NCBI RefSeq assembly: GCF_017313275.1
Contig: NZ_JAFLNM010000001.1
Span: 434,001 to 498,000, forward strand
Reading direction: 5' to 3'
Length of the DNA: 64,000 nucleotides
Source: Flagellimonas profundi
Lineage (GTDB): Bacteria > Bacteroidota > Bacteroidia > Flavobacteriales > Flavobacteriaceae
Shown here: in pieces, positions 19,946 to 29,168 of the stretch
Layout: the number at the start of each line of letters is the position of its first letter
How positions within the stretch are numbered: position 1 is the first letter of the stretch
Made by a program: the position numbers and the translations under genes
Notes under the pieces: generated by a model
The model's database searches: none
Seen by the model: only the letters and a program-made list of their open reading frames with translations
Told to the model about the DNA's origin: nothing

Positions 19946-19980
19946 ATCCAGGACGGCCAGTGCTGTCCTGGATTTAATTT
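19946..19980 (+). terminator. Rho-independent terminator
   Basis: ATCCAGGAC at 19946-19954 pairs perfectly with GTCCTGGAT at 19965-19973, followed by TTAATTTT. It ends the sodA transcript. Confidence 0.85.
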
Positions 19981-20068
19981 TAATTATTATTCCATAATTT
20001 ACAGGCAGACAATTTCAAATTAGCAATGGTATTTTCACCTGGTATAAAAAACCTCAAGAAAAGGAAAC

Positions 20069-20599
20069 ATGAGAGTACTTGTTTTTAACGGAACAAATTC
20101 TACCAAATCCAATGCGGCCAATCACATCGTTGATTATTTTAAAACAACCTTGCAAGGCATGGGTGTGGAAGTAGTGGTTTTTAATTTGGCCGAAAACAGC
20201 ATTCCTTTTTTTTCTGAAGACAGCGAGGATGTTCCCCCATCGGTATTAAAAATGGTGGAGCTGTTCCGCAGTTGTGAAAGACATATTTGGTTCAGTCCCC
20301 TGTACCATGGGGGAATGACGGGCGCTATGAAAAACTGTTTGGATTGGTTGATTGTAAGTGCCCGGGAGAAAGAACCTTATCTGAGTCACATAAAAGTAGC
20401 TTTGATTTGTTGGGCCTACGGCGGAAATGCCTCTACAGGCGTGGATAACATGCGTGTGGTTGCCAATACCCTGAGAGCTTGGACTTTACCTTATAGCGTA
20501 CCTATTGTTATGCAGGATTTATACGCCAAAGACACAAAAACACTTGCTGTTGAATATCAAGATAAATTTGAACGAATGATGACTTTGTTGATGTCTTGA
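20069..20599 (+). CDS. NADPH-dependent FMN reductase family protein
   Basis: 176 residues, flavodoxin-like fold. The phosphate-binding loop is NGTNSTKSNAANHI and the flavin ring segment is SPLYHGGMTGAMKNCLDWL, both typical of NADPH:FMN/azo/quinone reductases. It has no export signal. It stands alone after the sodA terminator. A second family member occurs at 31.6-32.3 kb. It probably reduces FMN, quinones or similar acceptors; the real acceptor cannot be read from sequence. Confidence 0.88.
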   Translation: MRVLVFNGTNSTKSNAANHIVDYFKTTLQGMGVEVVVFNLAENSIPFFSEDSEDVPPSVLKMVELFRSCERHIWFSPLYHGGMTGAMKNCLDWLIVSAREKEPYLSHIKVALICWAYGGNASTGVDNMRVVANTLRAWTLPYSVPIVMQDLYAKDTKTLAVEYQDKFERMMTLLMS

Positions 20600-20677
20600 A
20601 CCTAGCAGCCATTTAGGATACGTTGATTTTTAAATCTCGGATATGGACGCTGATCAGCTTTGAGCAAAACAAAAAAA

Positions 20678-20710
20678 CACCCTACCAATAATGGTCGGGT
20701 GCTCTTTTAA
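20678..20710. terminator. Bidirectional terminator
   Basis: CACCC-ACCA at 20678-20687 pairs with TGGT-GGGTG at 20692-20701, with one T/C mismatch. A-rich DNA lies on the left and T-rich DNA on the right. It sits between converging genes. Confidence 0.75.
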
Positions 20711-20732
20711 AAAGTATGTTCCCATGTAAGCT

Positions 20733-22220
20733 TTAGGATTTCACTTTTTCATATACCAAGGAACCTGTTTTAAGAGTGTCGTTGCTTATTTTAAAGTTTC
20801 TCGATAAAACCCCAAGATGGCTACTGTAACCGCCCTTATCGTTTCCGAATATTTTACCCTTTAATACCCCCCAATTAAAAATGTAGTGGTCATCTTCTCT
20901 GTAAATTTCAATGGTGGGCCAGTTTGTGGTGCTTTTATAGGTTCCGACAATACTTTCGTTATCATTGTTGGCGATAAGCAATTCTGAATCATTAGGATAT
21001 TGAATGTCATCCTCCCTTTTAAAACTTTTATCAAGCCCTGCTTTTTCAATATTTAGAATACTGTCCGCAGATTGCTTGTTGATCAGATTATAGCCATAAT
21101 TTGCCATCAAATGAGGTAATAGGTACGCTCTGTTATCATTTGAAAAGGCGATGATTCCTACTTTTTTCTCGGGCATAAAAGAGATATGAAAGCTTATACC
21201 GGCCAATCCTCCAAATCGGGTCAAAATCTTGTTGTTTTGATATTCCGCAATGTCCCAACCCAAACTATAGCCATTCCGTTGGTACGTATAGTACTTTTTG
21301 TCCTGAGCGGTGGTTGCAGTCTGAAGGTCCGACCATGAACCGTTGTTCAATAGTACATTATCCTGATTGATATTTGCTGCCAACCATTTTGATAGATCGT
21401 TTATGGTTGAGATGATTCCTCCAGAGGCATGCATGGTGATGTCCGATTTATAGATACCTTTCTCAATAATTCCTCTTTCTTTGGTAACAGTCAATGAAGG
21501 GCGAATGTCTTCAATAGCATAGTCAGTGATGTTGGCACTGGTGTTTTCCATTTGTAAAGGGGTGAAGATATGTTCCTCCATCAGCGCATTCCATGTTTTT
21601 CCCGTTACATTCTCTGCAACCATCCCAGCTATGATCGGTCCTACATTTGAATATCGGTAATTACCGGAAGGGTCGAATAGGAAATCAGTGTTTAGGTCTT
21701 CAATTAATTCTTCGTTACCACCGTTATACCCTAAAAAAGCTGTTTTCCAGGTCATGCTGGTGCTAAAGGTTCCATGGGTATGGTTTAAAAGATTTTTAAT
21801 GGAAATGTTCCCGGTATCAATACTGTCGCTATAATTTAGTTGTGGAAGATATTCTTGAAGGGATTTATTCAAATCCAATACATTTTTTTGCTCTAAAATT
21901 TTGAGCAATGTTCCTGTGAAGGATTTTGTACTTGATGCAATATATAAGGGAGCATCGTTGTCCAAAGATGATGCTTCACCATCTAGAATTTCCCTGTTCA
22001 GTGCAAATGAATATGCTAAACCTTGTTCATCTACCACCGCGAAGATGAAATCCCCGTACATTTCCTTTTCAGTATAAATATCCTTTACCTTGTTTTGAAA
22101 TTGAGCGGCAAATTCTGGGTGTTGGTCCTTGAATTTGCCCATGTTTTCAGAGGATACGCCTTTGCTTGTTCCACAGGAATAAGTGATAAGTAATAGTGTC
22201 AATAAGAATAACAGTCTCAT
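20733..22220 (-). CDS. Serine hydrolase (class C beta-lactamase family), lipoprotein
   Basis: 495 residues. Lipobox ITYSC gives a lipidated N-terminus. The S12/class C fold shows SxxK in ASSTKSFTG (Ser nucleophile, Lys base) and the YxN motif as YSNVGP. After the domain (about 40-370) comes a C-terminal lipocalin-like segment (about 400-495) seen in many esterase/peptidase-type members. Substrates range from D-amino-acid peptides to esters, so the name beta-lactamase is only a fold assignment. It is a single-gene unit facing the FMN reductase gene. Confidence 0.88.
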   Translation of the reverse strand: MRLLFLLTLLLITYSCGTSKGVSSENMGKFKDQHPEFAAQFQNKVKDIYTEKEMYGDFIFAVVDEQGLAYSFALNREILDGEASSLDNDAPLYIASSTKSFTGTLLKILEQKNVLDLNKSLQEYLPQLNYSDSIDTGNISIKNLLNHTHGTFSTSMTWKTAFLGYNGGNEELIEDLNTDFLFDPSGNYRYSNVGPIIAGMVAENVTGKTWNALMEEHIFTPLQMENTSANITDYAIEDIRPSLTVTKERGIIEKGIYKSDITMHASGGIISTINDLSKWLAANINQDNVLLNNGSWSDLQTATTAQDKKYYTYQRNGYSLGWDIAEYQNNKILTRFGGLAGISFHISFMPEKKVGIIAFSNDNRAYLLPHLMANYGYNLINKQSADSILNIEKAGLDKSFKREDDIQYPNDSELLIANNDNESIVGTYKSTTNWPTIEIYREDDHYIFNWGVLKGKIFGNDKGGYSSHLGVLSRNFKISNDTLKTGSLVYEKVKS

Positions 22221-22318
22221 AAATTGTATTGTTTTTTGATTTTAGGTTTTGACGAACAAACTCCACGATAGGTTACATTTTTCTTTAACTAGGGATTCCA
22301 TCCATGATAAACACATTG

Positions 22319-22948
22319 TTAAATTTCCTCGAACAATATTTCTTTGGGCTTACGAACCTTTTTTCTGAATTGTGTATGGTCTTCTTCGGATCGATACCCG
22401 ACCGGAGCTATTACTGCCGCATTCAACCCTTTTTGGTCAAGACCCAAAATAGCGTTGAATTTTTCTTGCTCAAATCCTTCCATTGGGCAGGAATCGATTT
22501 TAAGTTCTGCACATGCCGTCAAAAGATTGGAAAGTGCCAAGTAGGTTTGTTTTTCCGACCAGTTTTGCCACTCTTTAATAGGCTTTGAGGAGAGACTCGT
22601 TTTAATAAAATCTCCATACCCCTCTAATTTTTCCAACGGGGTTCCCTGTGTTTTTGAAGTTGCTTCGATAAAAGCATCAATGTCTCGGTTGTCTCTTTCC
22701 GTATAATTGCAGAACACAAAAATATGTGATGCATCCGTCAATTGGGACTGGTTCCAAGCGGCTTCACGTAGTTCCTTTTTCAACGCTTTGTTTTGTATGA
22801 TTAAAACCTTGTACAGTTGTAGGCCATAAGATGATACCGATAGTTGTACGGCCTGCTTTAGTTTTTCCAAATCATCTTTGTTGATAGATTTGGATGAATC
22901 AAACTTTTTAGTTGCATAACGCCATTTCAAGTTTTCCAATAATTCCAT
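22319..22948 (-). CDS. NfsB-like nitroreductase / NAD(P)H-dependent oxidoreductase
   Basis: 209 residues, cytosolic. The N-terminus LKWRYATKKFDSSKSI is the FMN phosphate-binding segment. SSYGLQLYKVLII and the C-terminal GYRSEEDHTQFRKKVRK segment fit the NfsB/NfnB subgroup that reduces nitroaromatics and quinones. It lies 38 bases downstream of a YdcZ-type transporter gene on the same strand, so both are probably expressed from the Crp/Fnr-type promoter upstream of that gene. Confidence 0.9.
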   Translation of the reverse strand: MELLENLKWRYATKKFDSSKSINKDDLEKLKQAVQLSVSSYGLQLYKVLIIQNKALKKELREAAWNQSQLTDASHIFVFCNYTERDNRDIDAFIEATSKTQGTPLEKLEGYGDFIKTSLSSKPIKEWQNWSEKQTYLALSNLLTACAELKIDSCPMEGFEQEKFNAILGLDQKGLNAAVIAPVGYRSEEDHTQFRKKVRKPKEILFEEI

Positions 22949-22986
22949 TGTCTTCGTTTTTAAATTATTTTATCCGTTAATTCTTT

Positions 22987-23436
22987 CTAGGTTTTATTGA
23001 TCAATAAAATGCCAATGGTCATGGCCAATAGACCCAATACTTTTTTGACCACCATTGGTTCTTCGGGCAGCCCAAACCATCCGTAATGCCCAGCTATTGC
23101 CGAAAAAATGAGTTGTCCGAACAATCCGAGGGAAATCATGGTAGATATGCCCAGTTTGGGAATGGTATAGTAATAAAGCCCTATTCCGATAACACTGAAC
23201 AAGGCTCCGGTGAACCATAAATGTTTGGGAATACTGAGCAAAAGAGATGTCTTTGGTATGTTTTTGACACTTAGCACAACAGCCAACAATGCGAAGAGCA
23301 TGCTAAAAAAGAAGGCCGTGAGTGAAGCCAGTAGGGGATTTTTGAGCTGAACACCTAGTTGTGCGTTCAATCCCCCCTGCATGGCCAAAAACACGCCGCC
23401 GATAAAAGCCAATAAAATGTTGATATACTGGTTCAT
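22987..23436 (-). CDS. YdcZ-type DMT-superfamily membrane protein
   Basis: 149 residues with about five hydrophobic helices. The N-terminus LLAFIGGVFLAMQGGLNAQLG and the SLGLFGQLIFSAIAGHYGWFG stretch are characteristic of the YdcZ (DUF606) family, half-size members of the drug/metabolite transporter superfamily that probably work as dimers. The substrate is unknown. It is first in an operon with a nitroreductase, and its promoter carries the CTTAA-N6-TTAAG dyad described below, suggesting export of a compound linked to redox stress (inference). Confidence 0.87.
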   Translation of the reverse strand: MNQYINILLAFIGGVFLAMQGGLNAQLGVQLKNPLLASLTAFFFSMLFALLAVVLSVKNIPKTSLLLSIPKHLWFTGALFSVIGIGLYYYTIPKLGISTMISLGLFGQLIFSAIAGHYGWFGLPEEPMVVKKVLGLLAMTIGILLINKT

Positions 23437-23455
23437 GACTTCTTTTTTGATGTCA

Positions 23456-23503
23456 CAAAACTAGAAGCAAGGTTTTAGCGAAATCTTAAGGTACATTAAG
23501 AAA
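23456..23503 (-). promoter_or_regulatory. Crp/Fnr-type class II promoter, CTTAA-N6-TTAAG
   Basis: The dyad CTTAAGGTACATTAAG lies at 23485-23500, inside a 22-base block at 23482-23503 that recurs at 32319-32340 with two differences. On the minus strand TAGTTTTG (23463 to 23456) matches TAnnTTTG. The dyad centre (23492.5) is 29.5 bases from the first base of that element. It drives the YdcZ-nitroreductase operon. Confidence 0.72.
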
Positions 23504-23556
23504 CAAGAAAGGGTAGAGGGCTAATTTTGATTTCTGGTCAATCAGATATATTGAAT

Positions 23557-23603
23557 TTCTTAACCAAAGTCAATGGACAACACATTGCCACAAAATAGTT
23601 TTG
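23557..23603 (+). promoter_or_regulatory. Crp/Fnr-type class II promoter, CTTAA-N6-TCAAT
   Basis: TTCTTAACCAAAGTCAAT at 23557-23574 recurs exactly at 33027-33044. Its core (23559-23574, centre 23566.5) has the CTTAA left half and a degenerate right half. TAGTTTTG at 23596-23603 is a perfect -7 element beginning 29.5 bases from the centre. The ATG of the serine hydrolase follows at 23611, so the leader is very short. Confidence 0.7.
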
Positions 23604-23610
23604 TTGAATT

Positions 23611-25068
23611 ATGAAGGATTCACATAGTACATACAAGTTGATGCAAGTTCTTGGGTGTCAGCACCTATTCATTTGGGTCATGTTGGTTTGTCCCATATTT
23701 GGTTTTGGTCAGACCGACATCAAAGAGGCAAGCCAAATTGATGCATTCTTCAATGATTGGAATTCGGAAAACCATCCTGGTGGAGTAGTGGGGGTTATAA
23801 AATCCAATGAGACTATCTACTTAAAGGCTTTTGGGAACGCTAGTTTGGAATATAAGGTTCCCAATAACAAGTCTACCTTGTTCAATATTGGATCCATATC
23901 AAAACAATTCACGGCCATGGGGATTGTGCTTCTTCAACAAAAAGGACTATTGTCTGTTGATGATAAGGTCCAAAAGTATTTCCCTGAGTTTCCAATTTTC
24001 AGTAATCCCATTACCCTAAAACATGTATTGCAGCATACAAGTGGATTAAGGGACTTTCACGAATTAATGACACTTGCCGGTTGGCGGGGCGATGACTATA
24101 GAACCAATGGGGATGTAGTAAGGTTGCTACAAATGCAAACGGATTTGAATTTTAAACCAGGCGAAAAGTTTATGTATTCCAACACGGGATATGTTGTGCT
24201 GGCCGAAATTATTGAAAAAGTTACGGGAGAGGATTTCAAAGTTTGGATGCAAAACAATGTTTTTGAACCGCTACAACTAAAGCGAACCTATGTGGAGGAT
24301 AATAATCAGCACATTGTTTCCAACAGAGCAACCTCGTACTACCATAGCCACGATAAGGTTTTTGAAATGGCGCAGGCCTATTGGGCCTATACCGGTGCGG
24401 GAAATATGTATTCCACTACTGAGGATCTATTGAAGTGGGCCCATAACTTTTATAACCCCAAAGCTGGATGGGAACAATCTTTTGCCATTCTTCAAACATT
24501 GGGCGGTTTAACCAATGGCGACCCTATCAACTATGCCTATGGTATTTATATAGATGAAATGTTCGGTAAAAAACGGATACAGCACGCTGGTGTTGTAGGG
24601 GGTTATCGGACTTTTCTTTGCATATATCCCGAAGAGGAACTGAGCATTGTTGTATTGACCAATTTTTCCAATGCACCATTTGGAGAGCGGGCAGATGACA
24701 TTGCAGGTGTTTTACTTTCAGAAACCAGGGAAAAATTGCAACCGTTTGTTCGTTCAGCGCATCAAAATGAAATAAGGCAACAGGAAAGTTCCATGGAGCT
24801 GACTGATTGCACAGGTACATTTTATAGTCCGGAAATAGATACCCATTATACATTTTACCAAGAAGGCGATACCTTAAAATGTTCCCACGGGCGCCATGGA
24901 GAATTTACAATGGAAGTAGAGGGACCTGATGTGTTCAAAAGTTCCTGGCCTTTGGAAAGCATCAAGATCTCACGTAATCAAAAAGGAGAAGTAATCGGTC
25001 TCCATATATCCACAGGTAGGGTAAAAAACCTGTGGTTCAAAAAAATCAATTCATCATCAATCAATTAA
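23611..25068 (+). CDS. Secreted serine hydrolase (class C beta-lactamase family)
   Basis: 485 residues. An N-terminal hydrophobic segment (about 18-34, ending FGFGQTD) is a signal peptide. The catalytic SxxK is SISK in IGSISKQFTAMG and the YxN is YSNTGY. The C-terminal part (about 385-485) is a beta-rich domain common in S12 D-aminopeptidase/esterase-like proteins. It is first in a seven-gene co-directional operon reaching 30.5 kb, with only 4 bases to the next gene. An ATG so close to the -7 element implies a short untranslated leader. The substrate is unknown. Confidence 0.88.
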   Translation: MKDSHSTYKLMQVLGCQHLFIWVMLVCPIFGFGQTDIKEASQIDAFFNDWNSENHPGGVVGVIKSNETIYLKAFGNASLEYKVPNNKSTLFNIGSISKQFTAMGIVLLQQKGLLSVDDKVQKYFPEFPIFSNPITLKHVLQHTSGLRDFHELMTLAGWRGDDYRTNGDVVRLLQMQTDLNFKPGEKFMYSNTGYVVLAEIIEKVTGEDFKVWMQNNVFEPLQLKRTYVEDNNQHIVSNRATSYYHSHDKVFEMAQAYWAYTGAGNMYSTTEDLLKWAHNFYNPKAGWEQSFAILQTLGGLTNGDPINYAYGIYIDEMFGKKRIQHAGVVGGYRTFLCIYPEEELSIVVLTNFSNAPFGERADDIAGVLLSETREKLQPFVRSAHQNEIRQQESSMELTDCTGTFYSPEIDTHYTFYQEGDTLKCSHGRHGEFTMEVEGPDVFKSSWPLESIKISRNQKGEVIGLHISTGRVKNLWFKKINSSSIN

Positions 25069-25072
25069 TATC

Positions 25073-26401
25073 ATGAGAACAACAATCATCAATTTAACCC
25101 TGATCATATTCGGCCTTACGGCCGGTTATGCCCAAACCGACACGATTTCTATCGAGAATGTGAATGTAATTCCGATGTATGAGAACATCCTTCCCCACAA
25201 TCAAAGGGTGGTTGTTGGCAATGGGAAAATACTTCGTGTTGAAGACGTTTCAAAGGCATCGGAATATCCCATGGCCAAGCAGATTGATGGTTCCGGCAAA
25301 TACCTGATTCCCGGATTGCACGAGATGCATTACCATTGGCGCAACAAGGAAGGAGGGATTGAACGTGATTTCAAATTGCTTTTGGCCAACGGAGTTACCA
25401 CGGTACGGAACATGGCGGAGTACGATTGGCAAGATCATATTGCCATTAGGGATAGTATAGATAACAACCTATTGATGGGTCCGAATTACTATACTTCGGG
25501 GCCCTATTTGCAGTCTCAGGATTTAAAGACCAGTGCGGATGTAGAGCGCATCATAGCACAGCACCACATCAAAGGGTACGACTTTATAAAAATCGCGGAT
25601 AATCTTCCGAAGGATATCTATCTGAAAGTTCTTGAGAGGGCAGCCGACTATGATATTCCCGTGATGGGGCATGCACAGCGAGAGATGGACTTGGAGTATT
25701 CGCTACGGATGAAATCCATTGAACATGTAGAGGAATTTGTGTACTTGTTCGGTGATGAACAAAGAAGTGATAGTCTATTCCTGAAAAATGCAGTACAGCA
25801 GATTAAAAACAGCGGAATTGTCATTGCACCGACCTTGGTGGTTTTTGATATGATCATAAAATGTTTGAACGACAATAGCTTTGCAAAACTTAAGGAAAAA
25901 GAAGTCGCAACATATATGCTGAGAGGGGATTATGGGTATTGGGCATCTGATGAAAATCCATATCGACAAAATTTAAAAGGGAAGGTGATCAACGGAATGG
26001 ATGCTTTGCCTCTGTTGGAAAGTTACTTTGAATGGATGAAGAATTTTACCAAAATGTTGGCAAAAGAAGATGTTCCCATGATGACCGGAAGCGATACTTT
26101 TGGTTTTGTGGTACCCGGATTTTCCTTGCACGAAGAATTTCAATTTCTTCAAGAAGCTGGTCTATCTCCCCACGAAATACTGAAAGCAAGTACATTGACA
26201 CCTGCCCGATATTTGGGTTCTATTGCTACGGAGGGGACTATTACCGAAGGAAAAAATGCCAATTTGGTCCTGTTGAACAAAAACCCGTTGGAAGATATTA
26301 AAAACACCAAAACGATTGAAGGTGTACTGTTGAAAGGGGAGTGGTTGGGTCGAGACCAATTGGACAGCTTTTTAAAGGAAGTTGAATCGCTAAATCATTG
26401 A
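25073..26401 (+). CDS. Secreted metal-dependent amidohydrolase
   Basis: 442 residues with a signal peptide ending at GYAQ. It is an amidohydrolase-superfamily TIM barrel flanked by a beta-sandwich. The first metal site is the HxH of LHEMHYHWRN. Further ligands are His in MGHAQREM and IEHVEE, and Asp in MTGSDTFGF. The end (NLVLLNKNPLEDIKNT) is the typical return to the beta-sandwich. Members hydrolyse C-N bonds in cyclic or acyl-amino compounds. With a serine hydrolase encoded just upstream, stepwise extracytoplasmic breakdown of an amide or lactam is conceivable (inference). Confidence 0.88.
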   Translation: MRTTIINLTLIIFGLTAGYAQTDTISIENVNVIPMYENILPHNQRVVVGNGKILRVEDVSKASEYPMAKQIDGSGKYLIPGLHEMHYHWRNKEGGIERDFKLLLANGVTTVRNMAEYDWQDHIAIRDSIDNNLLMGPNYYTSGPYLQSQDLKTSADVERIIAQHHIKGYDFIKIADNLPKDIYLKVLERAADYDIPVMGHAQREMDLEYSLRMKSIEHVEEFVYLFGDEQRSDSLFLKNAVQQIKNSGIVIAPTLVVFDMIIKCLNDNSFAKLKEKEVATYMLRGDYGYWASDENPYRQNLKGKVINGMDALPLLESYFEWMKNFTKMLAKEDVPMMTGSDTFGFVVPGFSLHEEFQFLQEAGLSPHEILKASTLTPARYLGSIATEGTITEGKNANLVLLNKNPLEDIKNTKTIEGVLLKGEWLGRDQLDSFLKEVESLNH

Positions 26402-26425
26402 AAACTTAAATAAATTAAAATACCT

Positions 26426-26770
26426 ATGCCACATTTTGTGCTGGACTGTTCCAATACGGTCATTAAATCTCAATCCCCGGAATCGATAATGCAATTGGTC
26501 TACGATACCGCTGAATCCACAGGTTTGTTCGACCCCGAAGATATTAAGGTGCGAATCAATCCCTTTGAACACTATATGGTTGGGAATGCAAAGGATGACT
26601 TCATCCACATCTTTGCAAACATCATGGAAGGGAGAACTGCCGAACAAAAGGCCAATTTATCAAAGCGAATTGTTGCTGAACTCAAGGGCATGTTCCCCGA
26701 AGTTCCAATTATCTCCATCAACATCAGGGATTTTGAGAAAGCGACCTACTGTAACAAAACCATGGTATAA
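26426..26770 (+). CDS. CHMI-like tautomerase-family protein
   Basis: 114 residues, no signal peptide. The start MPHFVLDCS carries Pro2, the catalytic base after Met removal in tautomerases, and the overall sequence resembles 5-carboxymethyl-2-hydroxymuconate delta-isomerase (HpaF-like). That enzyme isomerises an intermediate of homoprotocatechuate breakdown. No other genes of that pathway are visible, so the true substrate may differ. It is the only obviously cytosolic member of the surrounding operon. Confidence 0.82.
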   Translation: MPHFVLDCSNTVIKSQSPESIMQLVYDTAESTGLFDPEDIKVRINPFEHYMVGNAKDDFIHIFANIMEGRTAEQKANLSKRIVAELKGMFPEVPIISINIRDFEKATYCNKTMV

Positions 26771-26782
26771 TCCTCCTGTACT

Positions 26783-27913
26783 ATGAAAATGAAAGTAATA
26801 ACGGCGACTGTTGCCACAGTTTTGATATTTTTTGGTGTACAAGCTCAATCGGAGGGTATTCCGAATGTAGTTGGCACCAACCACCTTCTTTCCTCTAAAA
26901 TATTGAATGAACAGCGGGAAGTTCAGATTTATTTGCCGCCAGACTATCAAGATTCAGCTAAAGCCTACCCTGTGGTTTATGTGTTGGATGGACAACGTTT
27001 CTTTTTACACGTGGTCAGCCTGAGCCAATCGTTCCAACAATTTCAATTGACCCCGGAATTTATTATTGTGGGGATTAACAACAGTTATCCCAACAGATTC
27101 AGGCATTTTGGGGAGGGAAAGGAAAATTTCAAGGGCTTTTTGGAAAATGAATTGATGCCCTATGTGAACGAAAACTTCAGAACCAAGGGAGAAAACCTGC
27201 TTTTTGGTTGGGAATATGGCGCAAGCTTTGTTTTTCATATGATGATGGACCAGCCTACACTTTTTAATGCCTATTTGATGGCCAGCCCATTTCCGATTTT
27301 TGATGCCATTGATGGTTTGGACACATCATCCAATATGGGCACACAGCTTTATTTTGCCGTAAGCCCCGATGAGTATGATGTAAGGCACAGTACCGAAAAA
27401 TTGAACGAGAAACTGACAACTCAACCCATTGATGGGCTTTCATGGAAATATTTTGAGTTTGAACTGGAAGAACACCGCTCCACGGGTTACCCAACTTTAT
27501 ATCATGGCCTTCGTGACTATTTTAAATATTATCAGGAGTTTGAAACGAACAACCTGAGAAAATTTATCAATGCGGGAGGAATGGAGTATGCCTTGAATCA
27601 TGCTCAGGAAAGGGCCAAACGCTATGGATTTGAACCTGACCTTTCCCTGTGGTCACGTTTTACCATTGTTCGCAGTGCCATGCGGGCCGATGATTTTTAT
27701 CATTTTGAAACCTTATTGCATGCCCTGGATAAAGATGAATTTATCAAAGAACTGCTAGCGCAAAGGGATTATGCGGTATCCCAAATAGCTGCTTTTTATG
27801 AAAAGCATAACCGCTTTAAAGAGACTATTGAACTCTACGACCTTTTGCTGAAAAAGTATCCAGATTCAGAAAGGTTGTTGGCTAAAAAACGGAGCGCACA
27901 ATCAAAGCTTTAA
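26783..27913 (+). CDS. Putative esterase (IroE/Fes-like fold) lacking the nucleophile Ser
   Basis: 376 residues with a signal peptide ending VQAQS. It is an alpha/beta hydrolase of the putative esterase (esterase D-like) family, about 25-260, followed by a helical TPR-like tail (about 265-376). Where the nucleophile elbow G-x-S-x-G is expected the protein reads GWEYGAS, so Glu takes the Ser position. A His is present in EHRSTGYPTLYHG. It may be catalytically dead or use another residue. The next gene encodes a relative with Ser in place, so the pair may be an active enzyme with a non-catalytic partner (inference). Confidence 0.82.
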   Translation: MKMKVITATVATVLIFFGVQAQSEGIPNVVGTNHLLSSKILNEQREVQIYLPPDYQDSAKAYPVVYVLDGQRFFLHVVSLSQSFQQFQLTPEFIIVGINNSYPNRFRHFGEGKENFKGFLENELMPYVNENFRTKGENLLFGWEYGASFVFHMMMDQPTLFNAYLMASPFPIFDAIDGLDTSSNMGTQLYFAVSPDEYDVRHSTEKLNEKLTTQPIDGLSWKYFEFELEEHRSTGYPTLYHGLRDYFKYYQEFETNNLRKFINAGGMEYALNHAQERAKRYGFEPDLSLWSRFTIVRSAMRADDFYHFETLLHALDKDEFIKELLAQRDYAVSQIAAFYEKHNRFKETIELYDLLLKKYPDSERLLAKKRSAQSKL

Positions 27914-27939
27914 AAAGAAATTTGAAAGTGAAATATAAA

Positions 27940-29151
27940 ATGGGGAAAATCGTAACGCTAATACTGGTATGGGTACTTTTCGCTTCCAATAAAGTTTTTG
28001 CCCAAAACACCATGGAACAATTTGAAGTGGTTTCCCAATATCTGCAAGAAAACAGAATGGCCCATGTAGCATTGCCGAAACAGTACGGACAATCCACAAA
28101 AGAATACCCGCTGATTTTGATATTGGATCATGAATTGCTATTCAATACCACTTCTGCGATTGTAAACCAATTAAGTGGCAATTCCCGTATGCCGGAAGCA
28201 ATCGTAGCGTCGTTAAGTGCCGGAAGCCAACACCGCAATTATTATGCTCCCAATTTATACAATAATCACCGGGACCGTTCTTATAATTACGGCAACCATC
28301 AGGACGAACTTTTAAGTTTTATTGAAAAGGAACTATTGCCTCATTTAGAAAAAAAGTACAGGCTTGCCAAGTTTAGAATGATCGTAGGGTTTTCACCCGC
28401 TTCGGTTTTTGCGTTCCATACCGTATTGAACAAACCCGATTTGTTTCAAGCCTATATCTGTCTGGCGGCGGGCAATATTATTGGTGATGGGCACGCCAAA
28501 GATCAACGACTGATAGAAGCATTTGAAGAATTGTATAGGAAACCTGGACTTCCCAAACATTACCTTTATGTTGTATCTGGAGGGAAAGATGTTGAAGACC
28601 AACCGTACATACAAACAAATGTCAAGGATTTCAATGACCTATTGAAAAAATACCAAGCATCAGGCATTTATGCCAAAGCTGAAATAATTGAGGGGGAAGG
28701 GCATACCGATGTGGTGCTTCCAGGATTGATTTCCGCCTTCAATTTTATTTTTCCAAGGGATAGGTGGGATGTGGATTATCTGAATTTGATTGAACAGAAG
28801 GGAACTGCGAAAGCCAATATCCTACATTTTTACGACGAGCTGTCCAAGACCTATAACTTTAAAATTTATCCCAATGCGGATAGATTGTACAGTATGAGTT
28901 GCCTAAAAAATATAGGAAGACGATTGTTGGGTGCAAATAAAACCGAAGAGGCCATAGAACTTTACCAATATTGGACAGATTTATACCCTCGATCCCATTT
29001 GGCCCATTATTTTTTAGGGATGTCCTATAAAGAAGCCAATAATCTGGAAAAGGCCGCGGAGGCATATAATAGGTCCCATACCCTTGCATTATCACAAAAT
29101 AGTGATGATGCCAAGTTGTACAAAAAAGCCTTGGAAACAATAACTAACTAA
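27940..29151 (+). CDS. Putative esterase with C-terminal TPR tail, secreted
   Basis: 403 residues from ATG at 27940 (MGKIVTLILVWVLFASNKVFAQ, a clear signal peptide). In-frame TTG and GTG codons upstream overlap the end of the previous gene and are less likely starts. It is an alpha/beta hydrolase of the esterase D-like family with nucleophile elbow GFSPAS and a His in GEGHTDVV. TPR-like repeats are at about 330-400 (AIELYQYW.., AAEAYNRSH). It parallels the preceding protein in both domains, so the two arose by duplication. The ester substrate is unknown. Confidence 0.86.
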   Translation: MGKIVTLILVWVLFASNKVFAQNTMEQFEVVSQYLQENRMAHVALPKQYGQSTKEYPLILILDHELLFNTTSAIVNQLSGNSRMPEAIVASLSAGSQHRNYYAPNLYNNHRDRSYNYGNHQDELLSFIEKELLPHLEKKYRLAKFRMIVGFSPASVFAFHTVLNKPDLFQAYICLAAGNIIGDGHAKDQRLIEAFEELYRKPGLPKHYLYVVSGGKDVEDQPYIQTNVKDFNDLLKKYQASGIYAKAEIIEGEGHTDVVLPGLISAFNFIFPRDRWDVDYLNLIEQKGTAKANILHFYDELSKTYNFKIYPNADRLYSMSCLKNIGRRLLGANKTEEAIELYQYWTDLYPRSHLAHYFLGMSYKEANNLEKAAEAYNRSHTLALSQNSDDAKLYKKALETITN

Positions 29152-29168
29152 ATACTTCTTAAAAAAAC

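Noticed and set aside
20733..25068. Antibiotic-resistance beta-lactamases
   Set aside because: Both S12-type proteins have SxxK and YxN but are longer, with lipocalin-like C-terminal parts; they are more likely esterases or peptidases than resistance enzymes.
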